NCBI GenBank assembly: GCA_009889515.1
Contig: WUQR01000139.1
Location: 310,001-374,000 of the forward strand
DNA: 64,000 bases
Direction of reading: 5' to 3'
Origin: Nitrososphaerota archaeon
GTDB lineage: Archaea > Thermoproteota > Nitrososphaeria_A > Caldarchaeales > Calditenuaceae
Below the pieces are notes generated by a model that was not told the origin of the DNA, did not search any database, and saw only the letters and a program-made list of their open reading frames with translations. Below, in pieces: positions 48,242 through 57,132 of this stretch (the first letter of the stretch is position 1; every line of letters begins with the position of its first letter). The position numbers were made by a program, and so were the translations under genes.

Positions 48242-51200
48242 GGGGGATAATCTCAGCAATTAAGTTCGGTATACTTCCGCCAAACCTAATCAGGAGTATG
48301 AGTGTCGTCGAGGTTCAGAGTCCAGACACCTACGACGAGGACGGGATGCCGATACCGACAGGTGTCATGGACCCGATGCTAGGCACTCTTGAGCCGGGGC
48401 AGAGGTGCAAGACCTGCGGAAACACATACATCTCGTGTCCGGGACACTTTGGGCATATAGAGCTTGCAGTCCCCGTCATACACATAGGATTCGTCAAGAT
48501 TATTCATGAACTGCTTAGGTGTACGTGCAGGTCTTGTGGAAGGCTGCTGCTAAGCCAGAACGAGATCGAGGAGACCAGGGCGAGGCTGCGGCAGCTGAAG
48601 CAGGAGGGGAGAATGTACAGACACCTCTTCTACAAGGTTAAGCAAAAGGCAATGGCCACCCAAACCTGCCCACACTGCGGCGAGAAGCAGTTTAAGATAG
48701 AGCTGGAGAAGCCCTCAACCTTCGTAGAATCCACCCCACAGGGGGCTGTCAGGCTTACAGCAGGCTCAGTGAGACAGCGGCTCGAGAGAATACCGGACTC
48801 AGACCTGGAGCTCCTCGACATCGACCCACAGTCTTCAAGGCCGGAGTGGATGGTTCTAACAGTACTCCCCGTCCCCCCTGTCTATGTAAGGCCCTCAATA
48901 ACCCTTGAGAGCAACTACCGCTCTGAGGACGACCTAACCCACAAGCTGGTCGACATACTGAGGGTAAATCAGAGGCTGAAGGAGAGCATAGCAGCGGCCG
49001 CACCCTCGCCAGTCATAGCAGAGCTCTCAGACCTACTACAATACCACGTAACAACCTACATCAACAACGAGACGATAGGTATCTCACCGGCCCAGCACAG
49101 GTCGGGCAGGATATTGAAGACGCTCGCCCAGAGGCTTAAGGGTAAGGAGGGCCGCTTCAGGCTTAACCTCTCCGGGAAACGTGTCGACTTCTCCGCGCGC
49201 ACAGTCATCTCACCCGATCCCCTCATAGACTTCGACGAGGTGGGCGTCCCACTCGAGATAGCTATGCAGCTCACCGTACCGGAGATCGTCACTCCCTGGA
49301 ATAAGGAGAAGCTGAAGGAGATGGTGAGGAACGGGCCTGACAAGTACCCGGGAGCAAAATACGTGATCAAGCCTGACCGGAAGATGATTCGTCTGAAGAA
49401 TGTTCAGAACTTGGACGAGGTTGCTGAGAGCCTCGAGGAGGGCTGGATCGTCGAGAGGCATCTAAGGGACGGGGACATTGTACTATTCAACAGGCAGCCA
49501 AGCCTACACCGAGTCTCCATCATGGCTCACCGCGTCAAAGTCCTACCCTATAAGACCTTCAGACTCAACCTAGCAGTCTGCACACCCTATAACGCCGACT
49601 TCGACGGCGACGAGATGAACCTCCACGTCCCGCAGAGTGAGGAGGCTCAGGCCGAGGCAAGGCTCCTACTACAGGTCCAGCGAAACATAATCTCCGCCAG
49701 ATATGGCGCACCGATTATAGGTGCAATAAGAGACTTCTTGACCTCGCTCTACCTGTTGACAAAAGACGGCACATATGTGGATAAGCAGACGCTTGGTTAC
49801 CTCCTCTCCGCGATAGGGTACAAGGGCGAGCTGCCTCCACCTGAGAAGACAGATCCTCAGCCTCTTTGGAGCGGCAAGCAGGTGTTCAGCCTACTCCTGC
49901 CACCCACCCTGTCTCACAGGGTCCAGTCCAACTTCAGCTCAGATACTCAGGTCGTAATAGAGAAGGGGAAGCTAGTCCAAGGATTCATTGATAAGGCTAT
50001 AGTGGGTGTAGAGAAGGCTAACAGCGTTCTGCACAGAATATTCAGGGAATACGGCTACGAGGAGGCTGCAAGATTCCTCAACGGAGTCATTAGGCTCGCC
50101 AACACGTACATAAACCTCCGAGGCTTCACATTCGGCATAGAGAATCTAACGGTACCCGAGGAAGTGTACAAGCAGGTCCAATCCTACCTCCACAAGATGG
50201 AGAAGGAGTTCCAGCAGCTAAAGTCCGACTATGAGAAGGGGAGACTGGAAGTTAAGCCCGGTGAGACTCCCGAGAAAGCGTTTGAGTCCGAAATACTTGA
50301 ACTCCTCTCCAGGACTAGGGACGAGATTGGCAGCTTCGTGAGGAAGTATGTCTCCATAGACAACCCACTCGTCATCATGGCTAGGACCGGAGCGAGGGGG
50401 AGCACCCTGAACATTGACCAGATGATTGCCATAGTTGGTCAGCAGGCGGTTAGGAGGGAGAGGCCTAGCAGAGGATTTACGGACAGAGTCTTAACGTTCT
50501 TCGAGAGGGGCGACCTATCTCCACGCGCCAGAGGCTTCGTATACAACCCATTCATCAAGGGCCTCGACCCGATAGAGTTCTTCTTCCACCTGATGGGCGG
50601 AAGGGATGGGCTGGTCGACACTGCGGTCCGGACGCAGCAGAGCGGCTACATGCAGCGTAGGCTCATAAACGCCCTCGAATCACTCTACGTAGAGTTTGAC
50701 GGCTCAGTCAGAATGTCAGACACCAAGAAAATCGTTCAATTCCTATACGGCGAGGACGGCGTCGACCCTGGTAAGAGCGACCACGGAAAGCCGTTTATCC
50801 CCGCCAACATCATATCGCAAGTCCTAATGGAGCAGCAGGGCGAAGGCAGCCCAGCCGCAAAAGAGGATGTCGAGGCTGTAGCCAAGAAGTATGAGGGGTT
50901 GATGCCACCCCTGGCTATCCAGGAGTTATCGGACGCCTGTCTCAAACTTAAGGTCCCGAAGGACGCTATAGAGAGGGTCTTCGCAACGGCGTACCGGGTC
51001 TATCTCCAAAGCATGGTTGAGGCTGGAGACCCTGTCGGAATCATCGCAGCCCAGTCCCTTGGCGAGCCTGGGACACAGCTCACGCTCAGGACATTCCACT
51101 TCGCTGGTGTTAGGGAGCAGAGCATCCTCGTAGGACTACCTAGGCTTATCGAGATAATCGATGCAAGAAGGGCACCCTCCACGCCCATGATGTACATATA

Positions 51201-52044
51201 TCTTAAACCACCCTACAACCAGGATCCGAAGCTAGCTAGGAAGATTGCCAGCAGGCTCCAATACATAAGCGTCGGCGATGTTGTAGACGAGATTAGGATA
51301 GAGGCGAGGACCGGCAACATAATACTCATGCTCGATGAAGAGGCCTTGAAGGAACTAAACGTGACGCGGGAGGAGTTAAGCCAGGCCTTGAAGCCCTACA
51401 AGCCCAAGTTCATCGAGTCTAAACGGGCTGTCTCCCTGACAGTTAAGGAGGTTGAACAAGACTCTCTAGAACTTCTGAAAACTAGGATACTTAACACGAG
51501 GCTGAGAGGTGTGAAGAAGATAACAAAGGCTGTCGTCCGGAAGAAGGGTGGTGAATACCTCATACAGACAGAGGGCTCAAACCTCAAGGAGGTCATGTCC
51601 ATACCTGAGGTTGATTTCAGAAGGGTTAGGACGAACGACATTCACGAGGTGGCCTCAGTCCTCGGCATTGAGGCGGCGAGGCAGCTAATAGTCGAGGAGG
51701 CTCAACAGCTCTTGAGGGAGCAGGGCCTCGACGTCGACGTCAGACACCTGCTACTATTGGCAGACGCCATGACATTAGATGGGAGGGTTAGACAGGTTGG
51801 GAGGCACGGTGTTGTGAGGCTGAAGTCGAGCGTCCTTGCGAGGGCGGCCTTCGAGATTAGCTTCCAGACGCTGGTTGAGGCGGCTGCATCTGGCGAGGTT
51901 GATCATCTGCAGGGGAACATTGAGAGAATCTTAATAGGCAGGGAGGTTCCTGTCGGTACTGGCAGGGTGAGCCTCCTGATGAGGTATAGCGACCTCCTGC
52001 CGAACCAGAATAGCGGGTCGGGCTCCGATGCGGGTGGGAAGTAA
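48238..52044 (+). CDS. rpoA: RNA polymerase subunit A, unsplit A'-A'' form
   Basis: A 1268-residue Rpb1-type subunit encoded as a single chain; most archaea split it into A' and A''. It starts at TTG 48238, which overlaps the rpoB stop (TTGA), and reads [15 protein letters not shown], the normal N-terminus. The open frame runs back to 48064 inside rpoB but that part is not homologous. The catalytic NADFDGDEM holds D454, D456 and D458. Zinc ligands CKTCGNTYISCPGH lie near residue 62. The trigger-loop region GEPGTQLTLRTFHFAG is near residue 942 (nt 51063). It ends in TAATG shared with the L30e gene. Confidence 0.96.
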   Translation: MRGIISAIKFGILPPNLIRSMSVVEVQSPDTYDEDGMPIPTGVMDPMLGTLEPGQRCKTCGNTYISCPGHFGHIELAVPVIHIGFVKIIHELLRCTCRSCGRLLLSQNEIEETRARLRQLKQEGRMYRHLFYKVKQKAMATQTCPHCGEKQFKIELEKPSTFVESTPQGAVRLTAGSVRQRLERIPDSDLELLDIDPQSSRPEWMVLTVLPVPPVYVRPSITLESNYRSEDDLTHKLVDILRVNQRLKESIAAAAPSPVIAELSDLLQYHVTTYINNETIGISPAQHRSGRILKTLAQRLKGKEGRFRLNLSGKRVDFSARTVISPDPLIDFDEVGVPLEIAMQLTVPEIVTPWNKEKLKEMVRNGPDKYPGAKYVIKPDRKMIRLKNVQNLDEVAESLEEGWIVERHLRDGDIVLFNRQPSLHRVSIMAHRVKVLPYKTFRLNLAVCTPYNADFDGDEMNLHVPQSEEAQAEARLLLQVQRNIISARYGAPIIGAIRDFLTSLYLLTKDGTYVDKQTLGYLLSAIGYKGELPPPEKTDPQPLWSGKQVFSLLLPPTLSHRVQSNFSSDTQVVIEKGKLVQGFIDKAIVGVEKANSVLHRIFREYGYEEAARFLNGVIRLANTYINLRGFTFGIENLTVPEEVYKQVQSYLHKMEKEFQQLKSDYEKGRLEVKPGETPEKAFESEILELLSRTRDEIGSFVRKYVSIDNPLVIMARTGARGSTLNIDQMIAIVGQQAVRRERPSRGFTDRVLTFFERGDLSPRARGFVYNPFIKGLDPIEFFFHLMGGRDGLVDTAVRTQQSGYMQRRLINALESLYVEFDGSVRMSDTKKIVQFLYGEDGVDPGKSDHGKPFIPANIISQVLMEQQGEGSPAAKEDVEAVAKKYEGLMPPLAIQELSDACLKLKVPKDAIERVFATAYRVYLQSMVEAGDPVGIIAAQSLGEPGTQLTLRTFHFAGVREQSILVGLPRLIEIIDARRAPSTPMMYIYLKPPYNQDPKLARKIASRLQYISVGDVVDEIRIEARTGNIILMLDEEALKELNVTREELSQALKPYKPKFIESKRAVSLTVKEVEQDSLELLKTRILNTRLRGVKKITKAVVRKKGGEYLIQTEGSNLKEVMSIPEVDFRRVRTNDIHEVASVLGIEAARQLIVEEAQQLLREQGLDVDVRHLLLLADAMTLDGRVRQVGRHGVVRLKSSVLARAAFEISFQTLVEAAASGEVDHLQGNIERILIGREVPVGTGRVSLLMRYSDLLPNQNSGSGSDAGGK

Positions 52045-52340
52045 TGGACGTGAGGAAGGAGCTCGGAGTTATCAGGCTCACTGGGAAATACCTGCTCGGG
52101 TTTAGGCAGAGCTATCTGAGCGTGGTGAGGAAGTCGGCTAAGGCTATAGTCCTAGCCAGTAACTGCCCGGAGAGCGTGAGGCAGAAGATGGAACTCGCAG
52201 CTAAGATCTCGGCGATCCCTATAATCTACTCTGACCTGACCGCGAGAGAGATAGGCCAAGCGCTCGGTAAGCCGTTCGGAGCATCAGCCGTTGCGATAAT
52301 CGATCTTGGAAACTCTTCACTACTGGGCGAGGCCAGTTGA
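52044..52340 (+). CDS. rpl30e: Ribosomal protein L30e
   Basis: A 98-residue member of the L7Ae/L30e RNA-binding family. The core GKYLLGFRQSYLSVVRKSAKAIVLASNCP is split here by position: GKYLLGFRQ near residue 14 and KAIVLASNCP near 33, with LGKPFGASAVAIID at the C-terminal side. The ATG overlaps the rpoA stop by one base, and its own stop overlaps the nusA start (TTGA). Its place between rpoA and nusA is the standard archaeal order. Confidence 0.93.
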   Translation: MDVRKELGVIRLTGKYLLGFRQSYLSVVRKSAKAIVLASNCPESVRQKMELAAKISAIPIIYSDLTAREIGQALGKPFGASAVAIIDLGNSSLLGEAS

Positions 52341-52771
52341 CAGACGAGGAGATCAAGCTAACAGAACGTGAGATGAGGCTTGTCTCCCTTTTCCAGAGCT
52401 ATACTGGGGCAACCGTGATTGACTGCCTAGCCGACGACGAGCAGATCGTCTTCCTGGTCAGGGAGGGCGAGTTCGGCCGAGCCATCGGTAAGAAGGGAGT
52501 GAAGATACAGGAGCTGTCAAACCTATTGAAGAAGCGGCTGAAGGTCGTGGAATACTGTGGGGATGCAGCCTCCTTCCTATCCAACGCGGTGAAGCCAGCT
52601 AAGGCGCGGGAGGTCAAGATAGTTCCTGGCAAGGATGGGCAGCTCACAGCCATCATCAAGGTCGACCCCGAGGACAAGGCGATGGTGATTGGAAAGGGCG
52701 GCCGGAACGTGGGGATAGTGCGGAGAATGGCCAAGAGGCACTTCAAGATCGAGCGGGTCGTGATAGAGTAG
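52337..52771 (+). CDS. nusA: Archaeal NusA-like transcription factor (two KH domains)
   Basis: A 144-residue NusA homolog consisting of the two KH domains only. GRAIGKKGVKIQELS near residue 53 and VIGKGGRNVGIVRRMAKRHF near residue 116 are the two RNA-binding loops. It starts at TTG 52337. In many archaea the genes for S12 and S7 follow; here radA follows behind a T-rich stretch, so the operon is cut short. Confidence 0.93.
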   Translation: MTDEEIKLTEREMRLVSLFQSYTGATVIDCLADDEQIVFLVREGEFGRAIGKKGVKIQELSNLLKKRLKVVEYCGDAASFLSNAVKPAKAREVKIVPGKDGQLTAIIKVDPEDKAMVIGKGGRNVGIVRRMAKRHFKIERVVIE

Positions 52772-52783
52772 CCCCGCCGTCCC

Positions 52784-52808
52784 TTTACTTTTCATTCGTT
52801 ACTTTCGC
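52784..52808 (+). terminator. Probable T-rich transcription terminator after nusA
   Basis: Several T runs (ctttacttttcattcg then ttactttcg) follow the nusA stop within 40 bases and precede the radA promoter. Archaeal polymerase stops at such T runs without a hairpin. No stem-loop is visible. Confidence 0.35.
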
Positions 52809-52853
52809 CGAGGGGTCTTAATCTATATCTATGCCGGGTCCCCGATTCTGGCC

Positions 52854-53873
52854 ATGAGCCCCGCAGCCAAGAGGGGTGAGGCCCGCGAGGACGGCGAGGA
52901 GGTGGACATCTACAGCCTAGCAGACCTGAGGGGCGTGGGTGAGGCTACTAAAGAGAAGCTAACCTCCATTGGGATATATAGCCTGCTAGACCTAGCCGCG
53001 GCCTCTCCCCGCGAGCTTGTTGAGGCTGGGATTGATGCGAAGAAGGCCGAGGAGCTCTGCCTCCAGGCCAGGGTCCTACTGGTCAGCAGCGGATTCTTGG
53101 ACTCCGAGCTGATGACTGGGAAGGAGGTCTTGGAGCGTAGGAAGAGCCTGGAGCGGATAACTACCGGCTGCTCGTCTCTTGACAACCTGCTGATGGGTGG
53201 TGTGGAGACTCAGGCGGTGACTGAGCTGGTAGGCGAGTATGGGTGTGGGAAGACCCAGATATGCCACACCCTCTGCGTCACTGTCCAGCTGCCGCGGGAG
53301 AAGGGCGGCCTCTCCGCAGGAGCGATATACATCGACACCGAGTCGACGTTTAGGCCTGAGAGGATTTACGAGATAGCCAAGGCCCGCGGCCTGAATCCTG
53401 ACAAGGTCTTAGAAGGTGTTGTGGTGTCGGAGGTGTATAACTCGAGCCACCTCCAGCTCGTCGTGAGGGAGCTTGGGAGGCACTTGGAGAAGTACAAGGC
53501 TAGGCTCGTTGTCGTAGACTCGATCATCTCACACTTCAGGGCAGACTATGTGGGTAGGGAGAATCTGTCGGAGAGGCAGCAGAAGCTTAACGCGACGCTC
53601 CACCGCCTGCTCAGGCTGGCGGAGATTAGGAATGTTGCAGTAGTAGTTACTAACCAGGTCGTCGGAGACCCCGGAGCCTTCTATGGGAACCCCACAAAGC
53701 CCAGCGGCGGCCACGTCCTAGCCCACAGCACGACGTATAGAGTATTCCTGAGGAGGGGGCCAGATGATACGAGGATAGCCAGGATAATGGACAGCCCCTA
53801 CCACCCGTCTGACCTGGAGGCGCGCTTTAGGATCTCGGAGAAGGGCATAGAGGACGCGGAGTCAAAGCGGTAG
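52854..53873 (+). CDS. radA: DNA repair and recombination protein RadA
   Basis: A 339-residue RadA. The N-terminal helix-hairpin-helix domain occupies about residues 15-75 (LADLRGVGEATKEKL). The linker is followed by ITTGCSSLDNLLMGG, then Walker A GEYGCGKTQ near residue 123 and Walker B LVVVDSI near residue 219. NQVVGDPG near residue 264 is the DNA-contacting loop region. It forms the strand-exchange filament. A TATA-like aatctatat near 52820 predicts a nearly leaderless message. Confidence 0.96.
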   Translation: MSPAAKRGEAREDGEEVDIYSLADLRGVGEATKEKLTSIGIYSLLDLAAASPRELVEAGIDAKKAEELCLQARVLLVSSGFLDSELMTGKEVLERRKSLERITTGCSSLDNLLMGGVETQAVTELVGEYGCGKTQICHTLCVTVQLPREKGGLSAGAIYIDTESTFRPERIYEIAKARGLNPDKVLEGVVVSEVYNSSHLQLVVRELGRHLEKYKARLVVVDSIISHFRADYVGRENLSERQQKLNATLHRLLRLAEIRNVAVVVTNQVVGDPGAFYGNPTKPSGGHVLAHSTTYRVFLRRGPDDTRIARIMDSPYHPSDLEARFRISEKGIEDAESKR

Positions 53874-53920
53874 CTGCGTGGGCCGGGAGGGTGGTCTCCC
53901 CCCGGAGGCGTTGATGAGTC

Positions 53921-54923
53921 TTGATGAAACGGGCCTCCGAGCTGATGCTTCTCCGCCGCCCAGTACCAACCGGCTTGGAGCGGCTTGACGCTCTGATAGG
54001 TGGGCTTAGGCCCGGAGCCCTGCACATCTTCTACGGGGACCGGGTGGTCACCGACCTCGTGCTCTACAGGCTGATGGTTGAGGCCTCGAGGCACGGGTGG
54101 GTGGCGTATCTGAACAACACTGACTACTATGGCGAGAAGACACTCATCGACGCCACATCCCTCTCGACAGTCTCGAAGATGGCGGGTGTAGAGCCCCTCA
54201 AGGTCCTGTCAGCAATACGCTGCGCCGCGGCCTTCAACGCTAGGCGGCAGGTCTGCGCGGCTGAGGAGCTCTCAGAGGATATCGGAAAGAGGGGGAGGGT
54301 GGCGCTCATAGCCATGCACAACGCCCCAGCCTTCCTGGATAGGGAGGGCGGCGAGGCCTCATCCGCCCTCGTCAAGTCGGTCTCAATCCTCATGGAGGCC
54401 GCCTCTAGGGCCTCTGCACCGCTGGTGGTCACAGCCCCCTCCATAGAAGACTCACCAGACCCGGCCCGCGCCACGCCCAAGCTCCCGGCCCAGATCATTC
54501 ATAGGGCTGCAGTGATAGTGTTTTTTCGCCCTGAGGGGCTCGGGCCTAGTCGCCAGGCTCGTCAAGCACGCTTCGCTGCCTGCTCCGCGGCTGGTCTCCC
54601 TCGGATCCTCCCCCTGGCTGGTGGGCTTGGGTAGGATTACCCCTCCCTTCAGACAGCTCTACAGGCAGGTTGTGGAGCGGCTTAGGCGGACCTATAGACC
54701 GCTTCTAAGGGAGGAGAGGCATAGGAGGGCCTTGGACACGCTGATCAGGGAGGTCTGGGGCCAGGAGCACGCTGCGATGGGCGGCTTGGGTGAGATAACC
54801 ATCCTAGACTCGATGAACCTGGCGGCCAACATACATAACAAGGCCGAGATAGAGGAGCTGAAGAAGAGGATCGCGGAGATAGAGGCCAGGCTCAGGGAGA
54901 TGGGGAGGGGGTCTGGCGGCTGA
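53921..54923 (+). pseudogene. RadB-like/RecA-fold paralog interrupted by a frameshift
   Basis: Two open frames, 53921-54634 and 54621-54923, join into one gene if a single base is skipped in the T6 run at 54521-54526. The upper frame reads to IVFF; the lower then continues ALRGSGLVARLVKHASLP without a stop to 54923, while the upper frame turns Arg/Ala/Gly-rich. An upstream TAG at 54516 in the lower frame confines the shift to after that point. The joined product is about 333 residues: RecA-like core without a recognisable Walker A (GDRVVTD in its place) and a C-terminal coiled coil (EIEELKKRIAEIEARLREM). It lies between radA and a polymerase. Sequencing error, a real mutation or programmed shifting are all possible. 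Confidence 0.65.
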
Positions 54924-57022
54924 GGAGTATAGAGGGCTGGATCCTCGACGTATACGTGCTAGACGACGAGGCGGTTGTGTGGGTTAAGACGCCTAGCGGA
55001 GAGGCTCTGAGACTGGTCGACGAGTATCGCCCACACATCCTCGCTGAGCCGCGGAGTGTCGAGGCTCTGAGGGAGCTGGTCCAGCTCCTCGAGCAGTCAC
55101 CCCTTGTCAGAAGTGTCAAGGTTGTCGAGGGGCTTGTAGGCCTGAGGAATACAGAGCGGAGGTGTCTGGTGAGGATAGAGTCCTTCTGCGCGAGGAGCAT
55201 CGGCCGCGTCTCAAGGCTAGTCAAGCGTAGTGGTCTAGCGGTGGAGACATACGGCGACGACCTCCCCCACGTCCAGAGATACCTATTCAACCGCCTACAG
55301 ATCGAGCCATCCAGCCGCGCAGTCTTCACGGTCTCGGGGGACAGGATAGTCTCCGCCGAACGCCTAGAGGACTTGGACGAGATCAGACCACCCCCATTCT
55401 CACTCCTAAAGATTTTGCCGAGATACTCGGGTGCGAGGTTGGCTGGCCTGCATATACAGCGTGCCAGGAGCTCCTGGTGGGTTGAAGGCTCTGAGGACAG
55501 GGTCTTGGAAGAGCTGGTGAGGCTGATCGCCAGCCTTGACCCAGATCTAATCTATGTTCCCGGCCTTCATCGTGGTTCTTGTGGACCGTTTATGGAGTGG
55601 CTGGCGAGCCCCGAGGTCCGTAGGGCTGTTGGGAGGTGTCTTGATGCTTGGAGGCTCTCTCAGGGCTCGGCTGCTGGCAGGGTCTTTTTGGGAGATGTCT
55701 TCTACGGCTTCGAGCCTGACGAGTATGGTCTCGCGGGTCTTGTTGAGAGGGCCCGCTTCTCCTTCACGACACTAGGCCTAGCGACTAGGTGGACCAGCAA
55801 CAGGTGTATTGATTCGCGAAACCTCTACGAGCTCGCGAGGATGGGCATCCACGCGCCGAGGCTCGAGTATATGGAGGAGGTGAGATGTCTGGTTGAGCTC
55901 TTGGAGCGCGACCGGGGCGGTGTGACATTCACGCCCAAGCCAGGCCTCCACGAGAACGTGGCAGCCCTAGACTTCGACTCCCAATACCCCAGCATCATAC
56001 TGAAGCATAGGATAAGCTATGAGAGCCCCTCGGGCAGTGGGAGGCTCATACCCTCAATCCTGCGGCCGTGGCTTGAGAGGCGGCTCAGGCTCAAGAGGCT
56101 CAGGAAAACCCTACCACCACTAAGCGACGAGGAGCTCTACTGCACGGAGAGGATAGAGGCCCTCAAGCTGATACTCTGCACCCAGTATGGGATAAGCGGC
56201 TGCTGCTGGAACAGGTTCGGAAACACCCTCGCATTCGAGGAGATAAACAGGGTCTCGAGGGAGGCGATGCTCATAAGCAAGTGGGTTGCCGAGGAGAACG
56301 GCTTCGAGATAGTCTACGGCGACGTGGACTCCCTCTTCGTCCATAGGAATGGGGCGTCGAGGAGGGACTACGAGAGGCTTGCAGAGGAGATATCGGCGGC
56401 AACGGGGCTCCCCATGTCCCTCGACCGGCACTTCAAGTTCATAGCCTTCCCACGCCTAAGGACAGACCCTGACACGCCGGCCCTAAAGAGGTATTTCGGC
56501 CTAACCTACGAAGGGGTGGTTGAGGCGCGGGGTATAGAGCTTAGAAGGAGTGACACGCCGGCCATAGTGAAGGAGTTTCAGGAGCGGCTCATCAGAACCC
56601 TCATGTCCTTCGACAGTGTCGGAGAGGTCCTTACTCGCGGTGTTGAGGAGGGCGTCAAGCTGCTGGAAGAGTATGAAGGGCTCATCGACGGCGGATTAGG
56701 TGTCGAGGAGCTTGAGATAAGGAAGACGCTGGGAAAAGACCCAAGAGAGTATAGCCGCGGCCTCGCCCAATCGTCCGCAGCCACCCAGCTCCAAGCCCTC
56801 GGGATAAGGCTTGAGAAGGGGATGGAGGTCGGATTCATAATCACCTCGCAGAGCCATCCAAACCCCCTCCTCAGGGTTAGGGCCACACAGCTCTTCAGGG
56901 GGAGATACGACAAGGAGTACTACAGGGCCTATCTCAGGAGGGCGGCGGAGACGGTCTTCGAGGCCATAGGAGCCTCGATAAACCATCCAGCGAAAGACGC
57001 TAGGCTTGAGAGGTGGCTATAG
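54920..57022 (+). CDS. Divergent family B DNA polymerase
   Basis: A 700-residue protein if read from CTG 54920, or 688 from GTG 54956. The segment just before the GTG, IEGWILDVYV, matches the usual family B N-terminus, and no ATG, GTG or TTG lies between it and the previous in-frame stop. Polymerase motif A is DFDSQYPSII (D339 counted from the GTG), motif B LKLILCTQYGISG, motif C YGDVDSLF (454-461), with both catalytic Asp kept. The exonuclease region is degraded: LDPDLIYVPGLH stands where ExoII would have its Asn/Asp, and no ExoI DxE or ExoIII YxxxD is apparent. Probably polymerising but not proofreading. It follows radA and the RadB-like gene, so a repair role is plausible. Confidence 0.8.
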   Translation: MRSIEGWILDVYVLDDEAVVWVKTPSGEALRLVDEYRPHILAEPRSVEALRELVQLLEQSPLVRSVKVVEGLVGLRNTERRCLVRIESFCARSIGRVSRLVKRSGLAVETYGDDLPHVQRYLFNRLQIEPSSRAVFTVSGDRIVSAERLEDLDEIRPPPFSLLKILPRYSGARLAGLHIQRARSSWWVEGSEDRVLEELVRLIASLDPDLIYVPGLHRGSCGPFMEWLASPEVRRAVGRCLDAWRLSQGSAAGRVFLGDVFYGFEPDEYGLAGLVERARFSFTTLGLATRWTSNRCIDSRNLYELARMGIHAPRLEYMEEVRCLVELLERDRGGVTFTPKPGLHENVAALDFDSQYPSIILKHRISYESPSGSGRLIPSILRPWLERRLRLKRLRKTLPPLSDEELYCTERIEALKLILCTQYGISGCCWNRFGNTLAFEEINRVSREAMLISKWVAEENGFEIVYGDVDSLFVHRNGASRRDYERLAEEISAATGLPMSLDRHFKFIAFPRLRTDPDTPALKRYFGLTYEGVVEARGIELRRSDTPAIVKEFQERLIRTLMSFDSVGEVLTRGVEEGVKLLEEYEGLIDGGLGVEELEIRKTLGKDPREYSRGLAQSSAATQLQALGIRLEKGMEVGFIITSQSHPNPLLRVRATQLFRGRYDKEYYRAYLRRAAETVFEAIGASINHPAKDARLERWL

Positions 57023-57109
57023 GCCTCCGACCAGCCTCCAGAGCAGCAGAACTACAAGCACCAGCCCGGCCAGACCCGCGAAGACCGCCACAAGATAGGC
57101 GCTCCTCAT
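57017..57109 (-). CDS. 30-residue single-helix membrane peptide at the end of the cox operon
   Basis: A short frame, too small for usual gene finding: ATG at 57109, TAG at 57017. It encodes MRSAYLVAVFAGLAGLV and more, one hydrophobic helix with flanking Arg residues. It lies 23 bases after the stop of the oxidase subunit IV gene on the same strand, with a gagggtggtg ribosome-binding site before the ATG. Its end overlaps the polymerase gene by six bases. Tiny single-helix subunits accompany many haem-copper oxidases; such a role is inferred from place and shape only. Confidence 0.45.
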   Translation of the reverse strand: MRSAYLVAVFAGLAGLVLVVLLLWRLVGGL

Positions 57110-57132
57110 AGAAAGCCCACCACCCTCAGAAA

